This document shows, piece after piece, positions 16,157 through 26,863 of a stretch of DNA of 64,000 nucleotides. Below the pieces are notes generated by a model that saw only the letters and a program-made list of their open reading frames with translations, made no database searches and was not told where the DNA came from. The translations under genes and the position numbers were made by a program. Source of the stretch: Allobosea caraganae (GTDB taxonomy: Bacteria > Pseudomonadota > Alphaproteobacteria > Rhizobiales > Beijerinckiaceae); the NCBI RefSeq assembly GCF_003351345.1, contig NZ_QQTO01000037.1, positions 247,501-311,500 of the forward strand, in the 5' to 3' direction. Positions within the stretch are counted from its first letter, which is position 1; the number at the start of each line of letters is the position of its first letter.

Positions 16157-17389
16157 TCAACCAATCGGCCGCTCGTCGGCGATGACCTTCCCATCATTCG
16201 GCAGAGCCCCGAGCGGCAAAATCTCTACCGCCCCCTTGAGCTTCGTCACCTGCTGCAGGGTCGAGGACACCGCATCGACGAACCCGATCGGCTCGGCATA
16301 GATCTCGGCCTTCAGCGTCATCGTGTCGACCTCGTTCGCCCGCCCGACCACCAGCCGCAGTTTGGCGATCTCGGCATGGCGCCGGGCGATCTCGGCGACC
16401 TGCTCGGGCCGCACGAACATGCCCTTGATCTTGGCGGTCTGGTCGGCGCGGCCCATCCAGCCCTTGATCCGCGCGTTGCTCCGGCCGGACGCGCTCGCCC
16501 CCGGCAGCACCGCCGTGAGGTCGCCGACCGCCAGCCGGATCTGCGGATGATACGGGTCGAGATTGGTGACGACGATCTCGCCGACCTCGCCCTCCGCCAC
16601 CGGATCGCCGGTGCCCGGCCTGACGATCTCGACGATCATCGTCTCGTTCAGCACCATGCCGTCGCGGGCCGAGGTCTCATAGGCGATCACGCCGAAGTCG
16701 GCCGTAGCGTAGAGCTGGTAGGCATCGATGCCGCGCGCCTTGACCCAGTCCTGCAAGGATGGCGGGAAGGCCGCACCGGACACCACGGCGCGCTTGATGC
16801 AGGAGATGTCGACGCCGCGGACCTCCGCCGCCTCGATCAGGATCTTCAGGAAGTCGGGCGTGCCCGCGTAGCATTGCGGCTTGTAGGCGGAGATCACCTC
16901 CATCTGCTGCTCGGTATTGCCGGGACCGGCCGGGATCACGGCGCAGCCAAGAGCGCGCGCGGCGGAGTCCATGATGAAGCCGCCTGGCGTCAGGTGATAG
17001 CTGAAAGTGTTGAGCACGACGTCGCCGCGCCGGAAGCCCGCCGCATAGAGCCCGCGCGCCGCCCCCCACGGATCGATGCCGGTACCCTCGGGCTCGAAGA
17101 TCGGCCCGGGCGAGGTGAAGAGCCGGCCGAAGGAGCCGAGCGGCGCGCCGACGAAGCCGCCGAAGGGCAGCGCCGCCTTCTGCAGCGCCGGCATCTCGGC
17201 CTTGCGCAGGATCGGCAGTTTCGCCAGCGCCTTGCGGTCGGTGATCGCCGCGGGATCGACACCTTTCAGATGCGCTGAGTAGCCCGGCGTCTTCAGCGCG
17301 GCCTCGAGCATCGGCCGCAGCTTGGCGAAGAGATCGGCCTCCCGCACCGCGGGCGAGCGGGTTTCGAGATCGTCGTAATGCTCGCTCAT
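16157..17389 (-). CDS. Phenylacetate-CoA ligase-like AMP-forming ligase
   Basis: 410-aa member of the PaaK-type adenylate-forming family, which activates carboxylic acids to CoA thioesters. Visible features are the glycine/serine/proline stretch FTSPGPIFEPEGTG near residue 100, the adenine-region motif YQLYATADFGVIAYE, and the hinge region GRADQTAKIKGMFVRPEQV. A terminal Lys in NDGKVIADERP may be the adenylation Lys. It is the last gene of the minus-strand ABC-importer operon, 19 bp after the metallopeptidase gene. The acid substrate is unknown; aromatic acids are typical for the family. Confidence 0.85.
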   Translation of the reverse strand: MSEHYDDLETRSPAVREADLFAKLRPMLEAALKTPGYSAHLKGVDPAAITDRKALAKLPILRKAEMPALQKAALPFGGFVGAPLGSFGRLFTSPGPIFEPEGTGIDPWGAARGLYAAGFRRGDVVLNTFSYHLTPGGFIMDSAARALGCAVIPAGPGNTEQQMEVISAYKPQCYAGTPDFLKILIEAAEVRGVDISCIKRAVVSGAAFPPSLQDWVKARGIDAYQLYATADFGVIAYETSARDGMVLNETMIVEIVRPGTGDPVAEGEVGEIVVTNLDPYHPQIRLAVGDLTAVLPGASASGRSNARIKGWMGRADQTAKIKGMFVRPEQVAEIARRHAEIAKLRLVVGRANEVDTMTLKAEIYAEPIGFVDAVSSTLQQVTKLKGAVEILPLGALPNDGKVIADERPIG

Positions 17390-17408
17390 CGATCTGGTCC
17401 TCTCCCGT

Positions 17409-18092
17409 TCAGCGGAGAATGCGCAGGATGCGCAGGAAATTGAGCAGCCCGATCAGCGCGCCTGCGACATAGGTGAAGGCGGCAGCCCTGAGCACGCCGC
17501 GCGCCGCCGGCAGGTCGTCGCTGTGGAGATAGCCGTCGCCCGTCAGGATCGGCAGCGCCTTGCCGAAGCTGGCATCGAGCTCCAGCGGCAGGGTGACGAG
17601 ATGCACGACGAGGCCGATGCCGAGCAACGCGACAGCCAAGCCGAACTGCATCAGGCCGATCGCCGGCACCCGCGTCACGATCGCAACCAGCGGCGCGGTG
17701 ACCAGGATCGCCATCGCGACCTTGTCGAAAATGCCGAGGAAGCGCGCCAAGGCCGTGCGCCAGGCGAAGAGCGAACTGCCCTGCGCATGCTGGATGGCAT
17801 GGCCGACCTCATGCGCCGCGACGGCCACGGCCGTGATCGAGCGCCCGTCATGGTTCTCCGGCGAGAGCCTGACCGCACGCGCCTCGGGATCGTAATGGTC
17901 GCCGCCGGTCGCGGTCGTCTCGACCTTGACCCAGTCGAGCTGGAAGCGGTCGAGCAGGTGGCGCGCCAGCTCGCCGCCGGTGCCCGGCAGGTCCGGCCGC
18001 GCCGCGGCGTGCTTCCGCATCTGGCTGCGGACCCAGGCCTGCGGTCCGAAGATCAGGGCGATCACCAGAACTGCGATGACGAGATAGAGCAT
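17409..18092 (-). CDS. Membrane zinc metallopeptidase, YugP type
   Basis: 227-aa protein with an N-terminal membrane helix (about residues 2-18). A zinc motif AAHEVGHAIQHAQG at about 92-105 (HExxH) follows, and hydrophobic segments fill roughly 125-175 and 200-222. This matches the Zn_peptidase_2/YugP family of putative membrane proteases, whose substrates are poorly known. It sits inside an ABC-importer operon, 24 bp after livF and 19 bp before the CoA ligase gene. This is an unusual place for it, and a role in quality control of the transporter would be speculation. Confidence 0.88.
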   Translation of the reverse strand: MLYLVIAVLVIALIFGPQAWVRSQMRKHAAARPDLPGTGGELARHLLDRFQLDWVKVETTATGGDHYDPEARAVRLSPENHDGRSITAVAVAAHEVGHAIQHAQGSSLFAWRTALARFLGIFDKVAMAILVTAPLVAIVTRVPAIGLMQFGLAVALLGIGLVVHLVTLPLELDASFGKALPILTGDGYLHSDDLPAARGVLRAAAFTYVAGALIGLLNFLRILRILR

Positions 18093-18116
18093 CGCCCCGG
18101 ACCATACCCCCGCGAG

Positions 18117-18962
18117 TCAGGAGAGCCAGCGCTTGCGGCGCTTGTAGCTCTTGACCTCGCGGAACGACTTCTTGTCGCCTTCGGCCACGCCGAGATAGAA
18201 CTCCTTCACATCCTCGTTCTCGCGCAGCATCGCCGCCTCGCCATCCATCACGACGCGGCCGGTCTCCATGATGTAGCCATAAGTGGCGTAGCGCAGCGCC
18301 ATGTTGGTGTTCTGCTCGGCGACGAGGAAGGAGACATCCTCCTCCGCATTCAACCGGCGCACGATCTCGAAGATCTCCTCGACGATCTGCGGCGCCAGCC
18401 CCATCGAGGGCTCGTCGAGCAGGATCATCTTCGGCTTCGACATCATCGCCCGGCCGACGGCGCACATCTGCTGCTCGCCGCCGGAGGTGTAGCCGGCCTG
18501 CGAGTTGCGGCGCTGCCTCAGGCGGGGAAAAAGCTCGTAGATCTTCTCGAGGTCGCGCTTGATCGCGGCGTTGCCGTCGCGGCGGGTGAAGGCGCCGGTC
18601 AGCAGGTTCTCCTCGATCGAGAGATGGCCGAAGCAGTGCCGCCCCTCCATCACCTGGATGCAGCCGCGCCTGACGAGCTCGTTCGGCGACATCCGGTCGA
18701 CGCGCTCGCCATTGAACATGATCGAGCCCTTGGTCACCTCGCCGCGCTCGGCCTTGAGCAGGTTCGAGATCGCCTTCAGCGTCGTGGTCTTGCCGGCGCC
18801 GTTGGCGCCGAGGATGGCGACGATGCCCTTGCGCGGCACGGTCAGCGAGACGCCCTTCAGCACCAGGATGACGTGATCGTAGATCACCTCGATATTGTTC
18901 AGCGCGAGGATCGTGTCCGTCGCGGTGGCGGCCGGCTTGTCGAGGGTGGCGGTGGACGACAT
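18117..18962 (-). CDS. Branched-chain-type ABC importer ATPase (LivF-like)
   Basis: 281-aa ABC ATPase. Walker A GANGAGKTT, the signature-type TSGGEQQMCAVGRAM (LSGGQ position), Walker B MILLDEPSMGLAP and the switch His region are in order. It is the F-type subunit of a HAAT-family importer and pairs with the LivG-like ATPase encoded upstream. An N-terminal extension of about 18 residues precedes the domain. A palindromic element separates it from the binding-protein gene. The substrate is not predicted by this subunit. Confidence 0.92.
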   Translation of the reverse strand: MSSTATLDKPAATATDTILALNNIEVIYDHVILVLKGVSLTVPRKGIVAILGANGAGKTTTLKAISNLLKAERGEVTKGSIMFNGERVDRMSPNELVRRGCIQVMEGRHCFGHLSIEENLLTGAFTRRDGNAAIKRDLEKIYELFPRLRQRRNSQAGYTSGGEQQMCAVGRAMMSKPKMILLDEPSMGLAPQIVEEIFEIVRRLNAEEDVSFLVAEQNTNMALRYATYGYIMETGRVVMDGEAAMLRENEDVKEFYLGVAEGDKKSFREVKSYKRRKRWLS

Positions 18963-18974
18963 GACTCGCTCCTT

Positions 18975-19130
18975 CCCTTCTCCCCCTGCGGGAGAAGGTG
19001 GCGCGCAGCGCCGGATGAGGGGTCGCGCTACGCGTCAAAAGTTCGTTCGAGCCGCCAAGCCTGAAATGGCAGTGCGACCCCTCATCCGTCTCGGCTTCGC
19101 CGAGCCACCTTCTCCCGCAAGGGGAAAAGG
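18975..19130. repeat. Palindromic repeat element, family F2 (copy a)
   Basis: Arms cccttctccccctgcgggag at the left and tctcccgcaaggggaaaagg at the right. Internal conserved blocks include ggatgaggggtcgcg and gcgacccctcatccg. It lies within the importer operon, between the binding-protein gene and the livF-like gene. Confidence 0.8.
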
Positions 19131-19154
19131 GAGCGCGGCGCAGCACTCATCAGG

Positions 19155-20486
19155 CTAGGACGACTTCTCGCAGGGCTCGGTCCGCTTCGGCCAGCCGGTC
19201 GCCTTCTCGACATAGTCCTTGGCGTTGGCCTCGATCAGCGGGCGCACCTCGTCCTTCAGCGGCTCCAGCCAATCGCCCTTCTGGGTCCACTTGGTGCCGT
19301 CCCATTCCGCGACATAGGCCTTGCTGTGGCCGGAATGGTCGGTGCAGGAGATCGTCGTCGGCGTGGCGAAGCCGCCCATGCCGATCTCCTTCAACCTGGC
19401 TTCGCTGACGTTGAGGCTCTCCAGGCCGCGGCGCATGTCCTCGGCGTTGACGACCTTCTTGCCGGTGAGCTTCTGCGCGTTGCGGATCGCCTCGACGACG
19501 AGCATCGAGTTGTAGACGCCGCGGTTGTAGAGGTTCTCGCCGACCTTCTCCTTCGGCGTGGTGCTCTTGCCCTTCTCCACGACGTATTTGAGGATGTCCT
19601 GGACCACCGGGAAGTTCTGGCCGGCGGCGTTGAAGTTCAGCGACTTGTAGCCCTTGGCCTCGGCGCCGCCGGCGCGCGCGTCGTCATCGCCGCCGGCCCA
19701 CCAGACGCCGACCAGCTTGTTGATCGGGAAGTTGTTCTTGATCGCCTCCTTGACCGCGGTCGGGTTCATCGCGCCCCAGCCCTGGTTGTAGAGATAGTCC
19801 GGCCGGTCGCGCCGGATCGAGAGCCAGAGCGAGCCCTGGTTCTGCATGTCGGCCGCCGCCACCGGGTAGAGCTTCAGCTCGAAGCCGTATTTCTTGGCGA
19901 GGTTCTCCAGGACCGGGATCGGCTCCTTGCCGAAGGGCGCGTCGAGATGGATCAGCCCGAGCTTCTTGCCCTTGAGCTTGTCCATGCCGCCGAGCTCGGC
20001 CGCCATGTGGCGGACCATGATCGAGGCGCCGTCCCAATAGGTCATCGGCGGGATGAAGACCCAGGGGAAGTTGGTGCCATCGGCCGAGGCCGAGAGGCCG
20101 TAGGCCATCGAGAGGATCGGGATCTTGTCGATATGGGCGCGCGGGATCGCGGCCAGCGTCGCGCCGGTCGACCAGGGCGAGTAGACGATCGTGTTCTTCG
20201 ACTTGGCCTGCTCGTAGCACTCGATCGACTTCTTGGTGTCGTAGCCGGTCTCGCATTCCTCGTAGACGACCTTGACCCCGTTCACGCCGCCGTCGCGCTC
20301 GTTGATCATGGTGATGTAGTCGCGCATGCCGTCGCCGATCGGGATGCCGGAGCCGGAGAACGGCCCGGTGCGATAGGCGTTGTTGGCGAAATAGACGCTG
20401 TCCTGGGCCGAGGCCGGCGCAACCGCGGCGCCGGCCGCGAGCAGCGCGCCGAGCGCCGCGCCCTTCATCAGATTGGTCTTCTTCAT
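19155..20486 (-). CDS. Branched-chain-type ABC substrate-binding protein
   Basis: 443-aa periplasmic binding protein of the Peripla_BP_6 (LivK-like) class. The signal peptide is KTNLMKGAALGALLAAGAAV, ending ASAQ. The mature domain starts SVYFANNAYRTGPFSGSG and continues with the type-1 periplasmic fold to the end. It is longer than LivJ/LivK and resembles binding proteins linked to aromatic-acid or fatty-acid-type ligand uptake. The ATG at 20486 is preceded by a strong GGAGGAAG, which fixes the start. It is followed downstream by the ATPase and preceded by the permease genes. Confidence 0.92.
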   Translation of the reverse strand: MKKTNLMKGAALGALLAAGAAVAPASAQDSVYFANNAYRTGPFSGSGIPIGDGMRDYITMINERDGGVNGVKVVYEECETGYDTKKSIECYEQAKSKNTIVYSPWSTGATLAAIPRAHIDKIPILSMAYGLSASADGTNFPWVFIPPMTYWDGASIMVRHMAAELGGMDKLKGKKLGLIHLDAPFGKEPIPVLENLAKKYGFELKLYPVAAADMQNQGSLWLSIRRDRPDYLYNQGWGAMNPTAVKEAIKNNFPINKLVGVWWAGGDDDARAGGAEAKGYKSLNFNAAGQNFPVVQDILKYVVEKGKSTTPKEKVGENLYNRGVYNSMLVVEAIRNAQKLTGKKVVNAEDMRRGLESLNVSEARLKEIGMGGFATPTTISCTDHSGHSKAYVAEWDGTKWTQKGDWLEPLKDEVRPLIEANAKDYVEKATGWPKRTEPCEKSS

Positions 20487-20592
20487 TTTGCTTCCTCCGT
20501 GGTTGCACCGGTCATGCGATGGCTCGCCTGCCGTCCTCTCCTGCCCGCCGCTTGCACTGGCGCCGGATCGTGTTCTTGGGCCGTCTCTCCGC

Positions 20593-21672
20593 TCAGTACG
20601 GGAAGGGCCACGTCCGCAACTTCTGCTTGCCGATCTGCCAGAGCCGCGCCAGCCCATGCGGCTCGACGATCAGGAAGATGATGATCAGCGCCCCGACCAG
20701 CATGAAGGTGACGTGCTCGGCCGCTGCGCCCGAGAGCGGCACGCCGAGCGCCGGCAGGCCGAATTTCAGGATGGTCGGCAGGCTGGCGATGAAGGCCGCG
20801 CCGAAGAAGGAGCCGATCAGCGAGCCCAGCCCGCCGATGATGACCATGAACAGGATGTTGAACGAGAGCCGGATGGTGAAGACGTCGTTGGCCTCGCCGC
20901 CGCCGTACCAGAGGAAGATCATCATGGCGCCCGCCACCCCGGCGAAATAGGATGAGACGGCGAAGGCGATGAGCTTGGTGTTGAGCAGCTTGATGCCCAT
21001 CAGCTCGGCGGCGATGTCCATGTCGCGCACCGCCATCCAGGAGCGGCCGAGCCGGCCATGGACCAGGTTCGAGGCGAACCAGGTCAGCACCACGACGAGG
21101 CCGAGGCAGACGAAATAGCGCGTCTCCGGCAGGGCGGCGGGGCCGGTGACGGCGATGCCGAACAGGTCGCGCTGCGGCACCTCGATCGCGCCCGAGGCGT
21201 TGTAGTTGAACAGCCAGGGCACCCGCACGAAGCACCATTGCAGGAAGAACTGCGCCGCCAGCGTCGCGACCGCGAGGTAGAAGCCCTTGATCCGCAGCGA
21301 CGGCAGGCCGAAGAGCACGCCGATCGCCGCCGAGAACAGGCCGGAGACCAGCATCAGGACGATGATGTTCACGCCCGGGAACAGGGTCGTCAGCTTGTAG
21401 CAGGAATAGGCGCCGACCCCCATGAAGGCCGCGGTGCCGAGCGAGATCAGCCCGGTATAGCCGGTCAGGATGTTGAGCCCGATCGCCGCCATCGAGAAGA
21501 CCAGGAACGGGATCATCACCGTCGCGATGAAGAAGTCGTTGCCGATCAGCGGGATGCCGATGAAGGCGATGGCCAGGATCACGGCGAGGCCGATCCGGTC
21601 CTGCCGGATCGGGAACACGGCCATGTCGGCGGCGTAGGTCGTCTTGTATTGGCCGGCTTCGCGGTAGAACAC
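20593..21672 (-). CDS. Branched-chain-type ABC permease (LivM-like)
   Basis: 359-aa inner-membrane permease with about nine to ten hydrophobic helices. The conserved segment AIGLNILTGYTGLISLGTAA near residue 65 and the coupling motif RDMDIAAELMGI are typical LivM features. It starts at GTG 21672, with GAGGG upstream, only 10 bp after livH. It forms the translocation pore together with the LivH-like permease. Confidence 0.92.
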   Translation of the reverse strand: MFYREAGQYKTTYAADMAVFPIRQDRIGLAVILAIAFIGIPLIGNDFFIATVMIPFLVFSMAAIGLNILTGYTGLISLGTAAFMGVGAYSCYKLTTLFPGVNIIVLMLVSGLFSAAIGVLFGLPSLRIKGFYLAVATLAAQFFLQWCFVRVPWLFNYNASGAIEVPQRDLFGIAVTGPAALPETRYFVCLGLVVVLTWFASNLVHGRLGRSWMAVRDMDIAAELMGIKLLNTKLIAFAVSSYFAGVAGAMMIFLWYGGGEANDVFTIRLSFNILFMVIIGGLGSLIGSFFGAAFIASLPTILKFGLPALGVPLSGAAAEHVTFMLVGALIIIFLIVEPHGLARLWQIGKQKLRTWPFPY

Positions 21673-21682
21673 GGGGCAGCCC

Positions 21683-22756
21683 TCAGATTCGTTCGATGAT
21701 CTTGTCGCCGAACAGGCCCTGCGGCCTGAACAGCAGGAAGCCGAGCGCGATGAAATAGGCGAGCCAGCTCTCGATGCCGCCGCCGATCAGCGGCCCCCAG
21801 TAGAACTCCCCTAACTTCTCGCCGATGCCGATGATCAGCCCGCCGACGATGGCGCCCGGGATCGAGGTGAAGCCGCCGAGGATCAGCACTGGCAGCGCCT
21901 TCAGCGCCACGATCTCGAGCGCGAAGGAGACGTCCGAGCGCGCCCCCCACATGATGCCGGTGATCAGCGCGACGATGCCGGCGGTGAACCAGACGATCAC
22001 CCAGATCTGGTTGAGCGAGATGCCGACCGAGAGCGCCGCCTTGTGGCTGTCGGCGACGGCCCTGAGTGCGCGGCCGATCCGGGTGTACTGGAAGAACAGC
22101 GCCAGCGCCGCGATCATGATCGAGGCGATGATCGCCGCGGCGATGTCGATCTTCTGGAAGGAGACGAAGCCGCCCAGGATCTTGGCGTCGATCGCGCCCT
22201 TGGGCAGGTAGAGCTGCTCGGTGATCATCTGCTTCGGGCTGCCGCCGAACACGGCCTCGCCGAAGCCGATCAGGAAATAGGTGATCCCGAAGGTCGCCAT
22301 GAACAGGATGATGTCGGGCTGGTTGACCAGCGGCCGGAGCACGACGCGCTCGATCGTCACCGCGAGCACGAACATCACGCCGAGCGTCAGGATGACCGCC
22401 AGGAAGGCAGGCACCCCCTTCTCATGCAGGCCGACCAGCGTCAGCGCCGCGAACACGACCATGATGCCCTGCGCGAAGTTGAACACGCCCGAGGCCTTGA
22501 AGATCAGCACGAAGCCGAGCGCGATCAGCGCGTAGAGCACGCCGGAGACCAGCCCCTCCCAGATTGTCTGCACCAGCAGGTCCGGCGCAGTGACCATCTG
22601 CTGGAACGGGTCGATCAGCACGGCGTAGAGCGTGCCGGAGCCGTCGAGCTTGGCGCCGACGATGGCCAGCACCACGACGGCTACGAGGATGAGCCCGGCC
22701 TTGACCCAGCCATTGGCGAGGAGGTTCGGAGCGGGCCGTGTGGCGATGTCGCTCAT
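21683..22756 (-). CDS. Branched-chain-type ABC permease (LivH-like)
   Basis: 357-aa permease with an N-terminal helix at about residues 19-36. The LivH core follows, opening with GLVSGVLYALIALGFVLIFK and FNFAQGIMVVFAA. The coupling helix RALRAVADSHKAALSVGI is conserved. The ATG at 22756 (MSDIATRPAP) was chosen. Farther upstream codons run into a palindromic repeat and are not coding. It is the partner of the LivM-like permease encoded downstream. Confidence 0.92.
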   Translation of the reverse strand: MSDIATRPAPNLLANGWVKAGLILVAVVVLAIVGAKLDGSGTLYAVLIDPFQQMVTAPDLLVQTIWEGLVSGVLYALIALGFVLIFKASGVFNFAQGIMVVFAALTLVGLHEKGVPAFLAVILTLGVMFVLAVTIERVVLRPLVNQPDIILFMATFGITYFLIGFGEAVFGGSPKQMITEQLYLPKGAIDAKILGGFVSFQKIDIAAAIIASIMIAALALFFQYTRIGRALRAVADSHKAALSVGISLNQIWVIVWFTAGIVALITGIMWGARSDVSFALEIVALKALPVLILGGFTSIPGAIVGGLIIGIGEKLGEFYWGPLIGGGIESWLAYFIALGFLLFRPQGLFGDKIIERI

Positions 22757-22808
22757 GACCGGGCCTCCAGGCAAGCGGGCGCGGCAGGTTGGACGGGCCG
22801 CGACAGGT

Positions 22809-22935
22809 CCCCTTCCCCCCGCTTGCGGTGGGGAAGGGTTAGGGATGGGGGGGCGTGCAGGATGAAGCGCGACGGGCGTGCCAAGGCACTCGCCCCCCCA
22901 CCCCAGCCCTCCCCACCGCAAGCGGGGGGAGGGGG
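22809..22935. repeat. Palindromic repeat element (G-run arms), F2-related
   Basis: Arms ccttccccccgcttgcggtg and tccccaccgcaagcggggg, with a second inner pair of G- and C-runs. It lies between the livG-like and livH-like genes inside the operon, so it probably forms a stable mRNA hairpin between two importer cistrons. Confidence 0.75.
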
Positions 22936-22979
22936 CAGGTCGCGCCCGCCAAGAGCGCTGATGATCACGATCGCCCGCA

Positions 22980-23797
<818 letters not shown>

Positions 23798-23801
<4 letters not shown>

Positions 23802-25780
23802 GCCGCCCTCGCCGCTGCCGGTCGCTCGGGCGCGGTGACCGGGTAGGTCTTGGCGTCGCGCACCTTGACCCGCGCCGAGATCACGCCCTTGCGGCCATCC
23901 TCGAAGGTGACTTCGGTGGAGATGTCGGCGGCCTCGGACCCGTCATAGAGCGCAGCCACCAAGGGCGCGTAGCGCTCCGCGATGAAGCCGCGCCGCACCT
24001 TCTGCGTCCGCGTCAGTTCGCCATCGTCGGCATCGAGCTCCTTGTGCAGGATCAGGAAGCGCTTGATCTGGGCCCCGCCCATCATCGGCTCCGCGGCGAG
24101 CGACCGGTTCACCTCGTCGATATGCCTGGCGACCATGTCGTAGACGAGGTCGTGCCCGGCCAGCTCCTGATAGGAGGCATAGACGACGTTGTTGCGCTCG
24201 GCCCAGTTGCCGACCGCGGTCAGGTCGATGTTCACAGCCACGGTGGCGTAGCCGCGGCCCTGGCCGAAGGCGACGGCCTCCTTGATGTTGGGATAGAACT
24301 TGAGCTTGTTCTCGATGTATTTCGGCGGGAACAGCTCGCCCGAGTTGAGCTTGCCGACATCCTTGGCCCGGTCGATGATCTTCAGGTGGCCGGTCTCGTC
24401 GAAGAAGCCGGCATCGCCGGAGCGGACATAGCCGTCCGCCGTCATCGTCTCCGCCGTCTTCTCCGGGTCCTTGAAATAGCCGCCGAAGATCGAGGGCGAG
24501 CGGTAGAGCACCTCGCCGTTCTCATCGAGCCTGATCTCGACCATCGGCGCCGGCCGGCCGACCGTATCCGCCCGGATCTCGCCGTTCGGCTGCATGGTGA
24601 TGTAGATGCCGGCCTCGGTCTGCCCGTAGAGCTGCTTCAGGTTCACGCCGATCGAGCGGTAGAACTTGAACAATTCCGGGCCGATCGCCTCGCCCGCGGT
24701 ATAGCCGACCTTGATCTTGGTCAGGCCGAAGCGGTTGCGCAGCGGCGCGTAGATCAGCATGTCGCCGAGTTTGTAGAGCAGCAGCGCTCCCAGCGGCACC
24801 GGCTCGCCGTTCAGGATCTTCTCGCCATGCTGCTTCGCCACGCCGAGGAAGTAGTGGAACATCCGGCGCATCAGCGGCCCGGCATCCTCCATGCGCACCA
24901 TGGTGATGGTCAGCATGTTCTCGAACACGCGCGGCGGCGCGAAGGCGTAGGTGGTGCCGACCTCGCGCCGGTCTTCGATCACCGTCTCCGGCCCCTCCGG
25001 GCAATTGACGCAGAAGCCGGCGACGATCGCCTGCGCGTAGGAGAAGACGTGGTCGCCGACCCAGGCGATCGGCAGATAGGCGATGACCTCGTCCTGCTCG
25101 TTCAGCCCGTCGAACTGGCAGCCGATCTCGGCCGCCGTGATCACGTTGAAATGGCTGAGCATCACGCCCTTGGGCCGCCCGGTCGTGCCTGACGTGTAGA
25201 GGATGATGGCGAGGTCGGAGCCCGCGCCCTGCTCCATCTCGCGATCGATCGCCTCGCCGGCGGCCCCGTCCTTCAGGGCCTTGGCGCCGGAGGCGATGAC
25301 GTCGCCGATATCGTGCAGCTTGCCATGGTCGTAGTCGCGCAGGCCGCGCGGCTCGTCATAGAGCATCTGGCGCAGGCGGGGCAGGCGATCGGCGATCGAG
25401 AGCACCTTGTCGACCTGCTCCTGGTCCTGCACGCAGGCGAAGACCGCCTCGGCATGATCCAGCACATAGGCCATCTCCTCGGCCACCGAGTCGGCATAAA
25501 CAGGCACCGGCACCGCGCCGAGCCATTGCGCCGCGCACATCGACCAGTACAGCCGTGGCCGGTTGTAGCCGATGATCGCGACCTTATCGCCGCGCTTCAG
25601 GCCGAGATCCTGCAATCCCCTGGCATAGGCGCGGATCTGCTCGGCCGTTTCAGCCCAGGTCCAGGACTGCCAGATGCCGAGGTCCTTATGGCGGAACGCG
25701 GTGCGCTGGCCACGCTCGCGCGCATTGCGCATCAGCAATTTCGGAAACGTATCCGCCTGGCCGGCAGCGATGCTCGCCAC
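23798..25780 (-). CDS. Long-chain acyl-CoA synthetase-like AMP-forming ligase
   Basis: 660-aa adenylate-forming ligase. The P-loop-like motif YTSGTTGRPKGVMLSH is near residue 195. Other core motifs are YGQTEAG and YVRSGDAGFFDETGHLKIIDR, followed by the hinge. Size and motifs fit FadD15/long-chain acyl-CoA synthetase-type enzymes. It is the first gene of the importer operon and starts at GTG 25780 after a strong GGGAGGAG. A second, PaaK-like ligase ends the same operon. Together they suggest capture of an imported carboxylic acid as its CoA ester. Confidence 0.88.
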
Positions 25781-25831
25781 GATGCCGTTCTCCTCCCTGA
25801 GCGGCCGCCGTACATGGCAGCGACCTCGTTC

Positions 25832-25846
25832 GGGTCGTTTCGACCC
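25832..25846. promoter_or_regulatory. Possible operator GGGTCG-N3-CGACCC upstream of the importer operon
   Basis: A perfect 6-bp inverted repeat with a 3-bp spacer lies 52 bp before the start of the first operon gene. No regulator gene is adjacent, and in GC-rich DNA such a palindrome can arise by chance. Confidence 0.3.
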
Positions 25847-25897
25847 TTATTGTTCATGCAAGGGTTGCAGGACGGCCCCATCATCGCAAGTGGGGGC

Positions 25898-25928
25898 TTG
25901 ACAGACAATCTGGTATTTGGTCGCTATT
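25898..25928 (+). promoter_or_regulatory. Possible sigma-70 promoter for the DUF4239 gene
   Basis: TTGACA at 25898-25903 is followed, after a 19-bp spacer that is longer than usual, by GCTATT at 25923-25928. The stretch is AT-rich against its surroundings and lies about 110 bp before the downstream ATG. The -10 match is weak. Confidence 0.35.
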
Positions 25929-26037
25929 GTCCCGCCGAAGTGTGAGCGAGTGCGGACGCTCATCGTTCGGGCTGCCTGAGCTATCGCGGCCAGCCGCGCC
26001 AAAGTCCTGCCCCACGCCCTCCCCCCAGGCGCTTGCC

Positions 26038-26790
26038 ATGAGCCCTTTCGAAATCGGCGGCATTGCGTTCGTGTGCGTGTTCGGCACCGCCTTGCTCGGA
26101 ATGTTCCTGCGCTCGCGCCTGCCGGAACATCATCTGGACGTGGATTCGCGGGATGCGATCAAGCTTGCCACGGCCGTCATCGGGACATTGTCCGCGCTTG
26201 CCCTCGGCCTTCTGATCGCGTCCGCCAAGCGTTCCTTCGACGACGCCGGCGCGGAGCTGAGAACCGCCGCGGCGCGCGTGCTCCTGCTCGATCGCGTCAT
26301 GATGCACTATGGGCCGGAGGCTGCGGAGATGCGCCGCACCTTGCGCAGGGTCATGGAGACGCGCGTAAACGGCAACAGGCCCCAGGCCATCAACAAGACG
26401 ACGCTCGACGATGGCCTCGATATCGAGGCCGTGCAGGACGGGCTGCGAAACCTGTCCCCCCAGACCGATGGCCAACGCTGGCTTCAGGGGCGCGCGCTGC
26501 AGCTCAGCGGGCAGATCGCGGAAGCACGGTGGCTGCGGGCGGAGACCGAAGCGGGAGGGTTTCCCGGGCTGTTCCTCGTCTTCCTCGTCTTTTGGCTGGC
26601 GCTGCTCTTTGGCTCCTTCGGGCTGCTGGCTCCAGGCAACGCGACAGTCATGGCCACCCTGCTCGTCTGCACCCTCTCCGTTACCGGAGCGCTCGTGCTG
26701 ATCATCGATATGGATCACCCATATCTTGGCTTCATTCGCGTGTCCGAAACACCCCTGCGGCTGGCGCTGGAGCGCCTCGGCCAGCATTGA
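26038..26790 (+). CDS. DUF4239 membrane protein
   Basis: 250-aa predicted inner-membrane protein. Hydrophobic helices lie at about residues 5-22 and 43-62, then a soluble charged middle (about 65-175), then two helices at about 180-225. This arrangement, with the DVDSRDAIKLATAVIGTLSA segment and the C-terminal DMDHPYLGFIRVS motif, is characteristic of DUF4239 (bestrophin-like) proteins, whose function is unknown. The ATG at 26038 was chosen because it puts the first helix at the N-terminus. Confidence 0.82.
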   Translation: MSPFEIGGIAFVCVFGTALLGMFLRSRLPEHHLDVDSRDAIKLATAVIGTLSALALGLLIASAKRSFDDAGAELRTAAARVLLLDRVMMHYGPEAAEMRRTLRRVMETRVNGNRPQAINKTTLDDGLDIEAVQDGLRNLSPQTDGQRWLQGRALQLSGQIAEARWLRAETEAGGFPGLFLVFLVFWLALLFGSFGLLAPGNATVMATLLVCTLSVTGALVLIIDMDHPYLGFIRVSETPLRLALERLGQH

Positions 26791-26863
26791 ACGCGCCCGG
26801 TCGGAGATCGCAGCGGCGGCGTTCTTCGCGCCACGTCCTGCCCCGCATGCGGCGCCTACCGCC